NCBI RefSeq assembly: GCF_027214025.1
Contig: NZ_JAPWHB010000003.1
Span: 62,001-126,000 of the forward strand
Origin: Parahoeflea alexandrii
GTDB taxonomy: Bacteria; Pseudomonadota; Alphaproteobacteria; Rhizobiales; Rhizobiaceae
DNA: 64,000 bases
Reading direction: 5' to 3'
Part shown: one piece after another, positions 1-8,218 of the stretch
How the letters are laid out: every line of letters begins with the position of its first letter
How positions within the stretch are numbered: the first letter of the stretch is position 1
Program-made: the position numbers and the translations under genes
Notes under the pieces: generated by a model
Databases searched by the model: none
The model's input: only the letters and a program-made list of their open reading frames with translations
What the model was told of the DNA's origin: nothing

Positions 1-588
1 CCAGGACCCTTTCAGAGCCGATGCCGGAACGTCGCCGCGCTGAAGGATTTTCAATGCCGCCAGGATTTCCTTCCTGAACAGGTCGGGCCGCGTCGACATG
101 AAGGCCTTGGTGGCGATCACCCGGACCGCCGAATGCGGGATCTTGGCCCGTCCGAAGCCCGATTCACGGCCCCAGACCGCGACAATAATGGAAGCGGGGA
201 CGCCGTAACGCTCCTCGATCCGGCGCAACAGGCCGGCATGCTGTTTCATCAGCGAGCGGCCCGAGGCGGCAAGGCCCTGGAGCCTTTTTTCGCTGAAATA
301 AGCGCCGGGGCTGCGGAACTCGGCCTGGCTCTGGGCGCGGGCCTTGGGCCTGGGGAAGCCGGGCGGCGCGAGGTCCGGCAGGTCCCAGTCGAGATTGACG
401 CCCGAAAAGGCGCTGTCGAACACCGCTTTCGAAACCCCGTTCCGCCTGGCTTCCGGCCAAAGGTCGGCCTCGAGCCACTGGCGGAACTGCGCTTCCACCC
501 CGGCCTTGGTCGCCGCATGGGACGTTGGCACCGCAAGAGCGGTCACGGTGAAAGCGAGGATGACGGTCAGAAGCAGGGTGCGAATCAT
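1..588 (-). CDS. lytic murein transglycosylase, MltB/GH103-like (3' end cut by window edge)
   Basis: Membrane-bound or periplasmic enzyme that cleaves peptidoglycan glycan strands. The reading frame is open from the ATG at 588 to the left window edge, so 196 codons are visible and the C-terminus is missing. Residues 1-24 form a signal peptide ending near SHA. The SLT_2 domain begins around residue 30, and the motif VWGRESGFG at about 138-146 carries the probable catalytic Glu142. The last visible residues (GSW) match the start of the conserved GSWAGAMGQ-type segment of the family. It points the same way as the RidA, recR and dnaX genes behind it but is separated from RidA by 57 nt. The family call is firm; the exact MltB subgroup is not. 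Confidence 0.85.
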   Translation of the reverse strand, partial: MIRTLLLTVILAFTVTALAVPTSHAATKAGVEAQFRQWLEADLWPEARRNGVSKAVFDSAFSGVNLDWDLPDLAPPGFPRPKARAQSQAEFRSPGAYFSEKRLQGLAASGRSLMKQHAGLLRRIEERYGVPASIIVAVWGRESGFGRAKIPHSAVRVIATKAFMSTRPDLFRKEILAALKILQRGDVPASALKGSW

Positions 589-645
589 GGCTTCAACCTA
601 ACCCGGCAGGCGTGTCGGGAAAATGGCGCAGGAAGAACCGGTCGC

Positions 646-1035
646 TCAGCGCTCTGAAAACGCCTCGACCTCGATTTCGGTCAGCAAGTCGGGATGGGCG
701 AGGCCCGCGACGACGACATAGGTCGAAGCCGGTGCGTGACCCTGAAGGAACTGGTCCCGGAGTTCACGGTAGGTGCCCACATCGCCGGGGGCCACATCGT
801 AGACCCGTATGGCGACGATATCGCTGATCTGCATGTTACAGGCCGCAAGTCCTGCAAGGGCGTTGCGCCAGGCCTGTTCGGCCTGGGCGCGATAGCCGGC
901 GAGCATCTGCCCGTCCGGGGTGACGCCGATCTGGCCCGAAATGATCAGACGGCGGCCCGGCACCGACATTTCAACCGCCTGGACATAGTTGGACGCCGGT
1001 TTCGGCATGGTGTCGGGATTGAAGAAGCGCGGCAT
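646..1035 (-). CDS. RidA family protein (YjgF/YER057c/UK114)
   Basis: A 129-residue protein of the RidA superfamily, whose members hydrolyse reactive enamine/imine intermediates released by PLP enzymes. The N-terminal pattern RRLIISGQIGVTPDGQ and the later GHAPASTYVVVAGLAHPDLLTEIE are typical of the fold, and the length is usual. The second segment keeps the hydrophobic beta-strand pattern but not a clear catalytic Arg-xx-Val motif of true RidA, so it may belong to one of the Rid subgroups of unknown substrate. It starts 11 nt after the recR stop and is probably co-transcribed with it. Function beyond the family is inference. Confidence 0.85.
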   Translation of the reverse strand: MPRFFNPDTMPKPASNYVQAVEMSVPGRRLIISGQIGVTPDGQMLAGYRAQAEQAWRNALAGLAACNMQISDIVAIRVYDVAPGDVGTYRELRDQFLQGHAPASTYVVVAGLAHPDLLTEIEVEAFSER

Positions 1036-1046
1036 CGTTACCTCTC

Positions 1047-1652
1047 CTAGAAGGCGGTGCGGGCGCGGATGGCAGCGGCAAGCGTGCCTTCGTCGAGATA
1101 ATCCAGCTCGCCGCCGACCGGCACGCCATGGGCCAGGCGGGTGACCTTGATGTCGAAGCCGGACAGTTGCTCGGTGATGTAATGCGCCGTCGTCTGGCCC
1201 TCGACGGTGGCGTTGACCGCAATCAGGATCTCGCGGACGCCGCCGGCGGCGACGCGATCAACCAGCCTGGCAATCGACAGGTCATCCGGGCCGACGCCGT
1301 CGAGCGGCGACAGGGTCCCGCCGAGCACATGATAGCCGGCATTCATCGCGGCCGCGCGCTCGAGCGCCCACAGGTCGGCCACGTCCTCGACGACGATGAT
1401 CACGCTCTGGTCTCGCGTCGGGTCGGTGCACACGGTGCAGGGATCGGAGGTATCGGCGTTGCCGCAGGTCGAGCAGATGCGGACCTTGTCGAAGGCCTCG
1501 TTCATGGCCAGCGCCAGGGGCCCCATGAGCTGATCCTTCTTCTTGATCAGGTGCAGCGCGGCGCGGCGGGCCGAGCGCGGCCCGAGCCCCGGAACGCGCG
1601 CCAGCAGCTGGATCAGGCGCTCGATCTCCGGCCCGGTTACACGCTTCTGCAT
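1047..1652 (-). CDS. recR: recombination mediator protein RecR
   Basis: Acts with RecO (and RecF) in loading RecA at single-stranded gaps. The 201 residues match the family length. In order: an N-terminal helix-hairpin-helix with [13 protein letters not shown] (about 18-30), a C4 zinc finger [16 protein letters not shown] (about 60-75), and a Toprim domain starting at [15 protein letters not shown]. The C-terminal Walker-B-like segment [17 protein letters not shown] is also typical. It lies 40 nt downstream of ybaB and in the conserved order dnaX-ybaB-recR, which suggests one transcript. No anomaly seen. Confidence 0.97.
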   Translation of the reverse strand: MQKRVTGPEIERLIQLLARVPGLGPRSARRAALHLIKKKDQLMGPLALAMNEAFDKVRICSTCGNADTSDPCTVCTDPTRDQSVIIVVEDVADLWALERAAAMNAGYHVLGGTLSPLDGVGPDDLSIARLVDRVAAGGVREILIAVNATVEGQTTAHYITEQLSGFDIKVTRLAHGVPVGGELDYLDEGTLAAAIRARTAF

Positions 1653-1692
1653 CTCAGTCTTTCCTCAAGAATAGCCGTTACTTGCGCAAGGC

Positions 1693-2016
1693 CTAGAACG
1701 GCAGCTTCATGCCCGGAGGAATCGGCAGTCCGGCGGTGAGTTCCTTTGTCCGCTCGGCCATCATCGTCTCGACCTTGGCCTTGGCGTCGTTGTGAGCGGC
1801 GACGATCAGGTCCTCGAGGATCTCGACATCGTCTTCCTTGAACATGGAAGGGTCGATCTTGACACCCTTCATCTGGCCTTTGCCCGACAGGCGCACGGCA
1901 ACCATGCCGCCACCTGCCACGCCTTCGCATTCCAGCTCGGCGAGTTCTTCCTGCATGCGTTCCATCTTGGCCTGCATGTCCTTGATCTTGCCCATCATAC
2001 CCATGATGTCTTTCAT
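1693..2016 (-). CDS. YbaB/EbfC family nucleoid-associated protein
   Basis: Small (107 residues) dimeric DNA-binding protein of the YbaB/EbfC family. It begins [19 protein letters not shown], a methionine-rich amphipathic helix, followed by the beta-sheet core [20 protein letters not shown] and a second helix ending in [12 protein letters not shown], the family's characteristic tail. It sits between dnaX (62 nt upstream) and recR, the usual bacterial arrangement. Its precise cellular role is not fully settled for the family. Confidence 0.95.
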   Translation of the reverse strand: MKDIMGMMGKIKDMQAKMERMQEELAELECEGVAGGGMVAVRLSGKGQMKGVKIDPSMFKEDDVEILEDLIVAAHNDAKAKVETMMAERTKELTAGLPIPPGMKLPF

Positions 2017-2078
2017 CCAGGTCTCCTTCTCAAGTGTTGTTTGCCGGCTAATTTCCGGCGCAATGGTAATGACGCGGT

Positions 2079-3923
2079 TTAGTCCGAGTTGTCGTCCGGA
2101 TCGGTTTCATCGGGCAGGATGTCCCCGTCCTCGGATGGCGAGAGCGCATCGCCGGCCAAGCTCTCCTCGGTTGCCGCAATACGCACGTCGGTGACGCGGG
2201 CGCCGGGAAAGCGCGCCAGAATGGCGGCGACATCGGGATCCTGGCGGGCGTCGCTGACGAGCGCTTCGCGCTTGGCGGTCTCGCGCTCGGCGATGGTTGG
2301 CGCGCCCTCCTCGCGGCTGAGCGCCACCGACCACTTGGCGCCGGTCCAGTCGCCGAGCTTCTTGATCAGTTCGCCCGGCAGGCTGGGGCTCGCATCCGGC
2401 GCCAGGTTGATTTCGAGGCGGCCGGGCTCGATCCGGACCAGGCGAACGCCGGTGCGGATCTGCACCTTCATGGCGATGTCGCGATGTTTCTCGGCCAGCG
2501 CCACCATGTCTTCAAGCGAGCCTATTGCGACTTCCTGGACCGGTTCGGGGGCCGGAGTGGCTGCGACCGAAGGCTCGGCGGAATGGGCGAGCCGCATCGA
2601 AGGCTGGCCGCCGCCGGTTCCGCCCTGGGGCATGCGGCGCTCGCCCACCGCGCGGGCCGTGGCGCCGCCGCCGGACGGGCCGGTGCCAGATGACTGGGCG
2701 CCCGCGCCCCCGGAGGCGCCGCCTGTCGCCTGGAAGGCCTTCAGCGCATCTTCGGGCGACGGCAGGTTCGCAGCATGGGCGATGCGGATCAGCGCCATCT
2801 CGGCGGCAGCCGCGGGCCGGCTCGACGTGTCGGTTTCGGAAATGCCCTTGAGCAGCATCTGCCAGACCCGCGAGAGGATGACGGTCGAGAGCTTGGCGGC
2901 AAAGTCGGCGCCGCTCTCGCGTTCGGTTTCGGTCAACGACGGATCTTCGCCGGCTTCGGGCACGAATTTGAGGCGGGTGACCAGATGGGTGAAATCCGCC
3001 AGATCGGTGAGGATCACCGACGGGCCGGCGCCCGAATCATACTGGTCGCGGAAGCTTGCGAGCGCTGCAGCCACGTCGCCTTCCATCAGCGAGCCGAAGA
3101 GGCCGACAATGCGGGAGCGGTCGGCGAGCCCGAGCATGGATCGCACAGCCTCGGCGTCGACGGCGCCGCCGCCATGGGCGATCGCCTGGTCGAGCAGCGA
3201 CAGGCCGTCACGCACCGAGCCTTCGGCGGCGCGGGCGATCATGGCCAGCGATTCGTCGTCGATCGCAATGCCTTCCTGAGCGGCAACGTTTTTGAAATGC
3301 GCCACCAGCAGGCCCGAATCGATGCGGCGCAGGTCGAAGCGCTGGCAGCGCGACAGCACAGTGATCGGAACCTTGCGGATTTCGGTGGTGGCGAAGATGA
3401 ACTTCACATGCGCCGGCGGCTCTTCCAGCGTCTTGAGCAGGCCGTTGAAGGCCTGCGTCGAGAGCATGTGGACCTCGTCGATGATGTAGACCTTGTAGCG
3501 GGCCGACACCGGACGGTAGCGCACCTGCTCGATGATCTCGCGGATATCGTCGATGCCGGTGTGCGAGGCCGCGTCCATCTCGATGACGTCGACATGACGG
3601 CCTTCCATGATCGCCTGGCAATGCTCGCCCGGCACTGTGAGATCAATGGTCGGCCGGTCGATTTCGGCGGTCTGGTAGTTGAGCGCGCGCGCCAGGATGC
3701 GGGCCGTGGTGGTCTTACCGACACCGCGCACGCCGGTCAGCATCCAGGCCTGGGCAATGCGGCCGGAGGAAAAGGCATTGGTGAGCGTGCGGACCATCGG
3801 CTCCTGGCCGATCAGGTCGGTGAAATCCTTCGGCCGGTATTTGCGCGCCAGAACCCGGTACGGCGCCTTGCTCTCGGGGTCTGCACCCGCGGAAACTGTG
3901 GTCGTGCCGGTTGTTTCGTTCAT
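2079..3923 (-). CDS. dnaX: DNA polymerase III subunit gamma/tau
   Basis: Clamp-loader ATPase of the replicase. I chose the ATG at 3923 (protein starts MNETTGTTT, 614 residues). An in-frame upstream start at 4004 would add 27 residues that lack homology-like character. Walker A is GVRGVGKTT at about 64-72, Walker B is in [10 protein letters not shown], and sensor 1 lies near FATTE. The C-terminal third is the low-complexity Gly/Ala/Pro linker plus the tau region. Compared with the E. coli protein, three of the four zinc-binding cysteines appear absent: only GEHCQAI remains. I saw no obvious slippery frameshift site, so a short gamma form is not supported. It lies 193 nt downstream of the SRP RNA gene. 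Confidence 0.96.
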   Translation of the reverse strand: MNETTGTTTVSAGADPESKAPYRVLARKYRPKDFTDLIGQEPMVRTLTNAFSSGRIAQAWMLTGVRGVGKTTTARILARALNYQTAEIDRPTIDLTVPGEHCQAIMEGRHVDVIEMDAASHTGIDDIREIIEQVRYRPVSARYKVYIIDEVHMLSTQAFNGLLKTLEEPPAHVKFIFATTEIRKVPITVLSRCQRFDLRRIDSGLLVAHFKNVAAQEGIAIDDESLAMIARAAEGSVRDGLSLLDQAIAHGGGAVDAEAVRSMLGLADRSRIVGLFGSLMEGDVAAALASFRDQYDSGAGPSVILTDLADFTHLVTRLKFVPEAGEDPSLTETERESGADFAAKLSTVILSRVWQMLLKGISETDTSSRPAAAAEMALIRIAHAANLPSPEDALKAFQATGGASGGAGAQSSGTGPSGGGATARAVGERRMPQGGTGGGQPSMRLAHSAEPSVAATPAPEPVQEVAIGSLEDMVALAEKHRDIAMKVQIRTGVRLVRIEPGRLEINLAPDASPSLPGELIKKLGDWTGAKWSVALSREEGAPTIAERETAKREALVSDARQDPDVAAILARFPGARVTDVRIAATEESLAGDALSPSEDGDILPDETDPDDNSD

Positions 3924-4116
3924 GATCCTCGTGCCGCCCTCGCGCTGGCCCGGTGGCCATTCAAATGGAATGTTTGCACCCCGGTCGAATCCCGTCAATG
4001 ACAATCAAGCCGGCTAGAGGCCAGCCAATGACGCGGCCTGCTGCCGGCAGCCAAAGCTTGCAGCGCCTCTTCGCGCCTGATCAGCGCGCAACGCAGGAGA
4101 GCGCGGGCGAAAGGGT

Positions 4117-4212
4117 GGGAGGCTGGCACGGTGACCCGTGCCGGGCTCGTTAGGGCTGCTTCCTTCCGGACCTGACCCGGTTGGCGAGTGGCTCGTCCAC
4201 CACCAACCTCCC
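4117..4212 (-). ncRNA. ffs: 4.5S signal recognition particle RNA (small bacterial type)
   Basis: The minus strand carries the conserved SRP RNA core GGTCAGGTCCGGAAGGAAGC, including the GGAA tetraloop and the asymmetric internal loop bound by Ffh. The ends pair as GGGAGGTTGG with a CAGCCTCCC 3' end, giving a single long hairpin of about 96 nt. That is the short form lacking the Alu domain. The position directly upstream of dnaX in the same orientation is conserved in alphaproteobacteria. The ends are set by the extent of pairing and could be off by a few nt. Confidence 0.95.
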
Positions 4213-4305
4213 GGGGCCACATATCGTCAATCAGTGAGGCAAAAGCAAGCCAGAGCCGAAAAAAACTGCTAGAGTTGGGCTTCAATCATCTCCGGCGGTG
4301 TTTCC

Positions 4306-4710
4306 ATGTCCGATTTTGTTCTCGATCCGCGTCTCGACCGTGACAGCACATTGCTGATGAAGCTGGGATTGTGCCAGCTCAGGCTGATGGAGGATGCGCG
4401 CTGGCCCTGGGTGCTGCTGGTGCCGCAGCGCAGCGGCATCTCCGAGATGTTCGACATGACGCCGCTCGACCAGACCATGCTGACCTTCGAGACCGCGATC
4501 GCCGCCAAGGCGGTCAAGGAAGCGTCGCAATGCCTCAAGATCAACATCGGCGCCCTTGGCAACAACGTGCGCCAGTTCCATCTTCACATCATTGCCCGCA
4601 ACGAGGGCGATCCGGCGTGGCCCGGACCGGTCTGGGGCCATGGCCAGGCCACACCCTGGACTCCTGGCGCCCGCTCCACGTTCATTGAAAGACTTCTCGA
4701 GGCCCTTTGA
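4306..4710 (+). CDS. HIT (histidine triad) family protein
   Basis: A 134-residue protein of the HIT superfamily of nucleotide hydrolases/transferases. The triad region reads QFHLHIIAR at about 89-97. The first two histidines are present, including the one equivalent to the catalytic nucleophile, but the third position is Ile instead of His. The following GDPAWPGPVWG segment is characteristic of a proteobacterial HIT subgroup. The gene starts just past the divergent ffs and is followed after 3 nt by nudC, so the two are probably one operon. The substrate is unknown. Confidence 0.88.
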   Translation: MSDFVLDPRLDRDSTLLMKLGLCQLRLMEDARWPWVLLVPQRSGISEMFDMTPLDQTMLTFETAIAAKAVKEASQCLKINIGALGNNVRQFHLHIIARNEGDPAWPGPVWGHGQATPWTPGARSTFIERLLEAL

Positions 4711-4713
4711 TAC

Positions 4714-5676
4714 ATGAATTTCTCCCTTTTTGACCATGACGCACCGCATGGCGAAGCCAGCCGGCTTGTGGCGTTTTCCTCCAACCGGCTTGACCGCCGC
4801 TCCGAATACCGGACCGAGAACGAGCTGGGCGACGCGCTCAACGATCCGGCGACCCGCTATTTCGCCATCGCAAAAGGCCGGCTGGCGATGCGGGTGGATG
4901 GCGATGCGCCCGATGGCCTGCTGACGGCTGCCGATCTCGTATCCATGCAGCCGCGCAACGCCGATGCGGTGCTGATCGGCTGGGACGAGGCGAACGTGGC
5001 GCGGATAGCGATGCCGCTCGACATCGAGCCCGACGACCTGCCCGAGCCGTTCAAGGCGATCGACACGCGCTCGGTCTACCGGCAGGCGCTGATGGACGAG
5101 GAAGCTCTCGGCGCCTATGCCCAGGGGACCAGCCTGGTCTCGTGGGCGCTGGCCAACCGCCATTGCGGCGTCTGCGGTTCCAAGATGACGCCGGAAGCCG
5201 GCGGGTACCGGCGCAAATGCACGTCGTGCGGGCACACCGTCTTTCCACGTACCGACCCGGTCGCCATCATGCTCACCGTCGACGAGGCAGGCGACCGCTG
5301 CCTGCTCGGCCGCAGCCCGCACTTCCCGCCCGGCATGTATTCCTGCCTGGCGGGCTTCATCGAGCCCGGCGAGACGATGGAGGACGCGGTGCGCCGCGAG
5401 ACCCTCGAAGAATCGGGCATCAAGGTCGGTCGCGTGCGCTACCACGCGAGCCAGCCCTGGCCGATGCCGCATTCGCTGATGATCGGCGTCTATGCGGAGG
5501 CGCAAAGCCTGGAGATTACCCGCGACACGGCGGAACTCGAGGATTGCCGCTGGTTCACGCGTGCCGAGACCGAAGCGATGCTGGCAGCGACGCTTGGGGA
5601 AGCCGACGCCTCGGCGCCACCGCCCGGCGCCATCGCCCACCGGCTGATGCGCGACTGGCTGGACTGGCGCCGGTAA
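4714..5676 (+). CDS. nudC: NAD(+)/NADH diphosphatase NudC
   Basis: Hydrolyses NAD(H) to NMN(H) and AMP, and members also remove NAD caps from RNA. The protein has 320 residues. The order is an N-terminal NUDIX-like domain (1-140), a C4 zinc ribbon with CGVCGSKM and KCTSCGH (about 150-175), and then the Nudix domain with the box GFIEPGETMEDAVRRE followed by TLEESGI (about 212-234). The SQPWPMPHSLMIG segment after the box is the NudC-specific SQPWPFPxS signature. It begins 3 nt after the HIT gene, suggesting co-expression. It runs convergently into pheA with an 9-nt gap. Confidence 0.96.
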   Translation: MNFSLFDHDAPHGEASRLVAFSSNRLDRRSEYRTENELGDALNDPATRYFAIAKGRLAMRVDGDAPDGLLTAADLVSMQPRNADAVLIGWDEANVARIAMPLDIEPDDLPEPFKAIDTRSVYRQALMDEEALGAYAQGTSLVSWALANRHCGVCGSKMTPEAGGYRRKCTSCGHTVFPRTDPVAIMLTVDEAGDRCLLGRSPHFPPGMYSCLAGFIEPGETMEDAVRRETLEESGIKVGRVRYHASQPWPMPHSLMIGVYAEAQSLEITRDTAELEDCRWFTRAETEAMLAATLGEADASAPPPGAIAHRLMRDWLDWRR

Positions 5677-5685
5677 GAGGCCTTT

Positions 5686-6570
5686 TCAGCCCTCGGCCTC
5701 TTCGGCGTGCGAACCGTTCTGCGCCAGACGGAACGGATGGGCGGGATAGACGCCGAGGATTCTCAGCTCCTTGGAGAAGAAGGCAAGCTCTTCCATGGCG
5801 CGCGCCACCGGCGCTTCGTCGGGATGGCCCTGGATATCGGCGTAGAACTGGGTGGCAAAGAACTTGCCGCCGATCTGGTAGCTTTCCAGCTTGGTCATGT
5901 TGACGCCGTTGGTGGCGAAACCGCCCATCGCCTTGTAGAGAGCGGCGGGGATATTGCGCACCCGGAAGACGAAGGTGGTGACAACCACCTCGTCGGCCAC
6001 CGGGCGCGGCGGGATTTTCGCCTCCCGCGACAGCACCACGAAGCGGGTGACATTGGTTTCGGTATCCTCGACATTCTCCTCAAGGATGTTGAGGCCGTAA
6101 AGTTCGGCCGCGAGCCGCGGCGCCAGCGCCGCCATGGTCCGGTCACCGCTTTGCGAGACCAGCCGGGCGGCGCCCGCGGTATCGCCGGCGACAACAGCCT
6201 TCCAACCATTGGCGCGCACCACCTTGCGGCACTGGCCGACCGCGTGAACGTGGCTATGCACGGTGCGGATTTCCGAGCGATCGACGCCAGGCAGCGCCAT
6301 CAGCTGGAAATGGATCGGCATGAAGTACTCGCCGACGATGTGCAAATGCGATTCCGGCAGCAGATAATGAATATCGGCAACCCGGCCGGCGATGGTGTTT
6401 TCGATCGGGATCATGGCAAGATCCGCCTCGCCCTGAGTGAGCGCGTTGAAGGCGTCTTCGAACGTGGCGCAGGGCAAGGGCTGCATGTCGGGAAACATGT
6501 CGCGGCACGCCATATCGGAGTTTGCGCCAAACTCGCCCTGAAAGGCGATGCGGTTGGTGGAAGCGGTCAT
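5686..6570 (-). CDS. pheA: prephenate dehydratase
   Basis: Converts prephenate to phenylpyruvate in phenylalanine biosynthesis. It is a monofunctional form (294 residues) with no chorismate mutase domain. The catalytic part shows FQGEFGANSDMA, the VHSHVHAVGQC segment and the conserved ETNVTRFVVL with the essential Thr-Arg-Phe. A C-terminal ACT domain starts near VVVTTFVFRV, with NMTKLESYQI matching the ESRP-type regulatory region, so feedback by phenylalanine is likely from family knowledge. It follows kdsB with a 29-nt gap on the same strand, a common rhizobial arrangement. Confidence 0.96.
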   Translation of the reverse strand: MTASTNRIAFQGEFGANSDMACRDMFPDMQPLPCATFEDAFNALTQGEADLAMIPIENTIAGRVADIHYLLPESHLHIVGEYFMPIHFQLMALPGVDRSEIRTVHSHVHAVGQCRKVVRANGWKAVVAGDTAGAARLVSQSGDRTMAALAPRLAAELYGLNILEENVEDTETNVTRFVVLSREAKIPPRPVADEVVVTTFVFRVRNIPAALYKAMGGFATNGVNMTKLESYQIGGKFFATQFYADIQGHPDEAPVARAMEELAFFSKELRILGVYPAHPFRLAQNGSHAEEAEG

Positions 6571-6599
6571 CAGGTCTGTCCGTTTTGAAAAATAGGCGC

Positions 6600-7346
6600 C
6601 TATTTCGGCGCCAGGATTTGGCGGGCGCGCTCAAGATCGGCCGGAGTATCGACACCGAGCGGCACGGAGTCAACGATCGCGACGTCGATGCGCATGCCAT
6701 TTTCGAGCGCCCGCAGCTGCTCGAGCGATTCGCGCTTCTCCAGGGTCGACGGCTTGAGCGTGACGAAGCGCTGCAGTGCCGACCGGCGCCAGGCGTAAAG
6801 CCCGATGTGGTGGTAAAGCGGGCCTTCACCATAAGGCGCCGTGGCCCGGGTAAAATAGAGCGCGCGCAACAGTCCTTGGCCAATCGGCGTGCCGATCACC
6901 TTCACGATGTTTGGATTGGTTTTCTCCGCTTCCTCGGTGATGACCACGGCCAGCGTGGCAAGATCGGCCGGCGAGGCGGCAAGCGGTACGGCGGCTCGGC
7001 GGATGGACTCGGGCTCGATTGCCGGAATGTCACCCTGAACGTTGAGGATGATCTCAGCCCGGCCCTCCGGATCCATGATCGTGGCCGCCTCGTAGACCCG
7101 GTCGGAGCCGGACTGGTGATCGTCCCGGGTCATCACCGCCTCGAAGCCCGCAGCCTCGACCGCTTCGGCAATTTCGCGCGAATCAGTGGCAACTGCGACA
7201 CGACCGATTTCGGCAAGTGCTGCCTGACGCGCCACACGCACCACCATCGGCTCGCCGCCGATGTCCGCAAGCGGCTTGTTGGGCAGCCGGGCTGACGCCA
7301 TTCTGGCGGGAATAATGACGAGCGTATGCTCCGAACCTGCTGCCAT
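6600..7346 (-). CDS. kdsB: 3-deoxy-manno-octulosonate cytidylyltransferase
   Basis: Makes CMP-Kdo for the inner core of lipopolysaccharide, a cytoplasmic step. It has 248 residues, the usual length. Signature elements are [16 protein letters not shown] at the N-terminus (nucleotide-binding), [15 protein letters not shown] and [13 protein letters not shown], the latter holding the metal-binding Asp. It is divergent from the cytochrome gene (172-nt shared upstream region) and is followed by pheA. No anomalies. Confidence 0.97.
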   Translation of the reverse strand: MAAGSEHTLVIIPARMASARLPNKPLADIGGEPMVVRVARQAALAEIGRVAVATDSREIAEAVEAAGFEAVMTRDDHQSGSDRVYEAATIMDPEGRAEIILNVQGDIPAIEPESIRRAAVPLAASPADLATLAVVITEEAEKTNPNIVKVIGTPIGQGLLRALYFTRATAPYGEGPLYHHIGLYAWRRSALQRFVTLKPSTLEKRESLEQLRALENGMRIDVAIVDSVPLGVDTPADLERARQILAPK

Positions 7347-7518
7347 GACGCGTCCATTCCCTCATTTTGCGGCGCAAGTGTCAAAAAGTCTCACTGCCGT
7401 CGTCACAAACGGTGTTGCAACGAACTTGCAAAAGACATAGGTTCCGCGCGATTTCAAGACTGGTTCGGATATTGCGGGAAACTGGGCGGGAAGCCGAACC
7501 GAAACGGAGCGACGGAAC

Positions 7519-8073
7519 ATGAACTCCTCATATTTCAACTCGGCGGCAGGCGCCTTTCTCGGTATCCTGTTCGTCCTGATGACGCTTTCGATTGTTTCGG
7601 AAGGTATCTATCATGCGCCGGAGCCGGCAACCGAAGGCTTTGCGATCGAAGTTGCCGAAGGTGGCGGCGATGCGGCAGCACCTGCCGAAGAGGCCGCACC
7701 CGAACTGATTGCGCCGCTTCTTGCCAATGCCGACCCGGCAAAGGGCGAGACGGTGTTCAAGAAATGCGCTGCCTGCCACAGCAATGATGCCGCCAGCGCC
7801 AACAAGGTCGGACCCGGCCTTTGGAACATCGTAAACCGACCGGTCGCCAGCCACGCGGACTTCAAATACTCCGCTGCCATGACGGAATTCGCACAGGGCG
7901 GATCCGTCGTCTGGGATTACCAGCATCTTAGCGAATTCCTGGCTGCGCCGAAGAAGTACATCAAGGGCACCGCGATGGGCTTCGCCGGGCTGAAGAAGGT
8001 CGAGGAGCGGGCCGACCTGATCGCCTATCTCCGCACCATTGCGGATACTGAGGCGCCTTTGCCAGCCGAGTAA
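7519..8073 (+). CDS. cycM: membrane-anchored cytochrome c (CycM-like)
   Basis: A 184-residue c-type cytochrome. Residues about 10-30 ([20 protein letters not shown]) form an uncleaved transmembrane anchor, followed by an Ala/Glu/Pro-rich linker to about residue 70. A class I cytochrome domain follows with the haem site CAACH near residue 90. The axial Met is probably in [10 protein letters not shown]. CycM-type proteins pass electrons from the bc1 complex to the aa3 oxidase at the inner membrane. Its place next to kdsB-pheA is conserved in rhizobia. A rho-independent terminator lies 20 nt downstream. Confidence 0.92.
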   Translation: MNSSYFNSAAGAFLGILFVLMTLSIVSEGIYHAPEPATEGFAIEVAEGGGDAAAPAEEAAPELIAPLLANADPAKGETVFKKCAACHSNDAASANKVGPGLWNIVNRPVASHADFKYSAAMTEFAQGGSVVWDYQHLSEFLAAPKKYIKGTAMGFAGLKKVEERADLIAYLRTIADTEAPLPAE

Positions 8074-8093
8074 AGCGTGCATTCGGAATGCTG

Positions 8094-8122
8094 AAAAGCC
8101 GGGCCTCGTGCCCGGCTTTTTT
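8094..8122 (+). terminator. rho-independent terminator after the cytochrome c gene
   Basis: Arms AAAAGCCGGGC (8094-8104) and GCCCGGCTTTT (8110-8120) pair perfectly around a 5-nt loop and run into a T tract. It lies 20 nt after the cytochrome stop. Confidence 0.93.
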
Positions 8123-8218
8123 GTCTGCTGATGCAGTTTATCGGATTTCCCCCTGCAAGCGCCGCAGAAGTGACCTATTGTTCTACCAAACAAACAGGTT
8201 ACCGGAGATCCAGCACCC

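Noticed and set aside
2079-3923. programmed frameshift in dnaX giving a short gamma form
   Set aside because: No A-run slippery site followed by a hairpin was seen at the position where gamma would end.
2775-4001. 408-codon open frame on the plus strand opposite dnaX
   Set aside because: Antisense to a housekeeping gene with intact Walker and sensor motifs.
4282-5640. 452-codon open frame on the minus strand opposite the HIT gene and nudC
   Set aside because: It is antisense to two genes with clear motifs and shows no family features.
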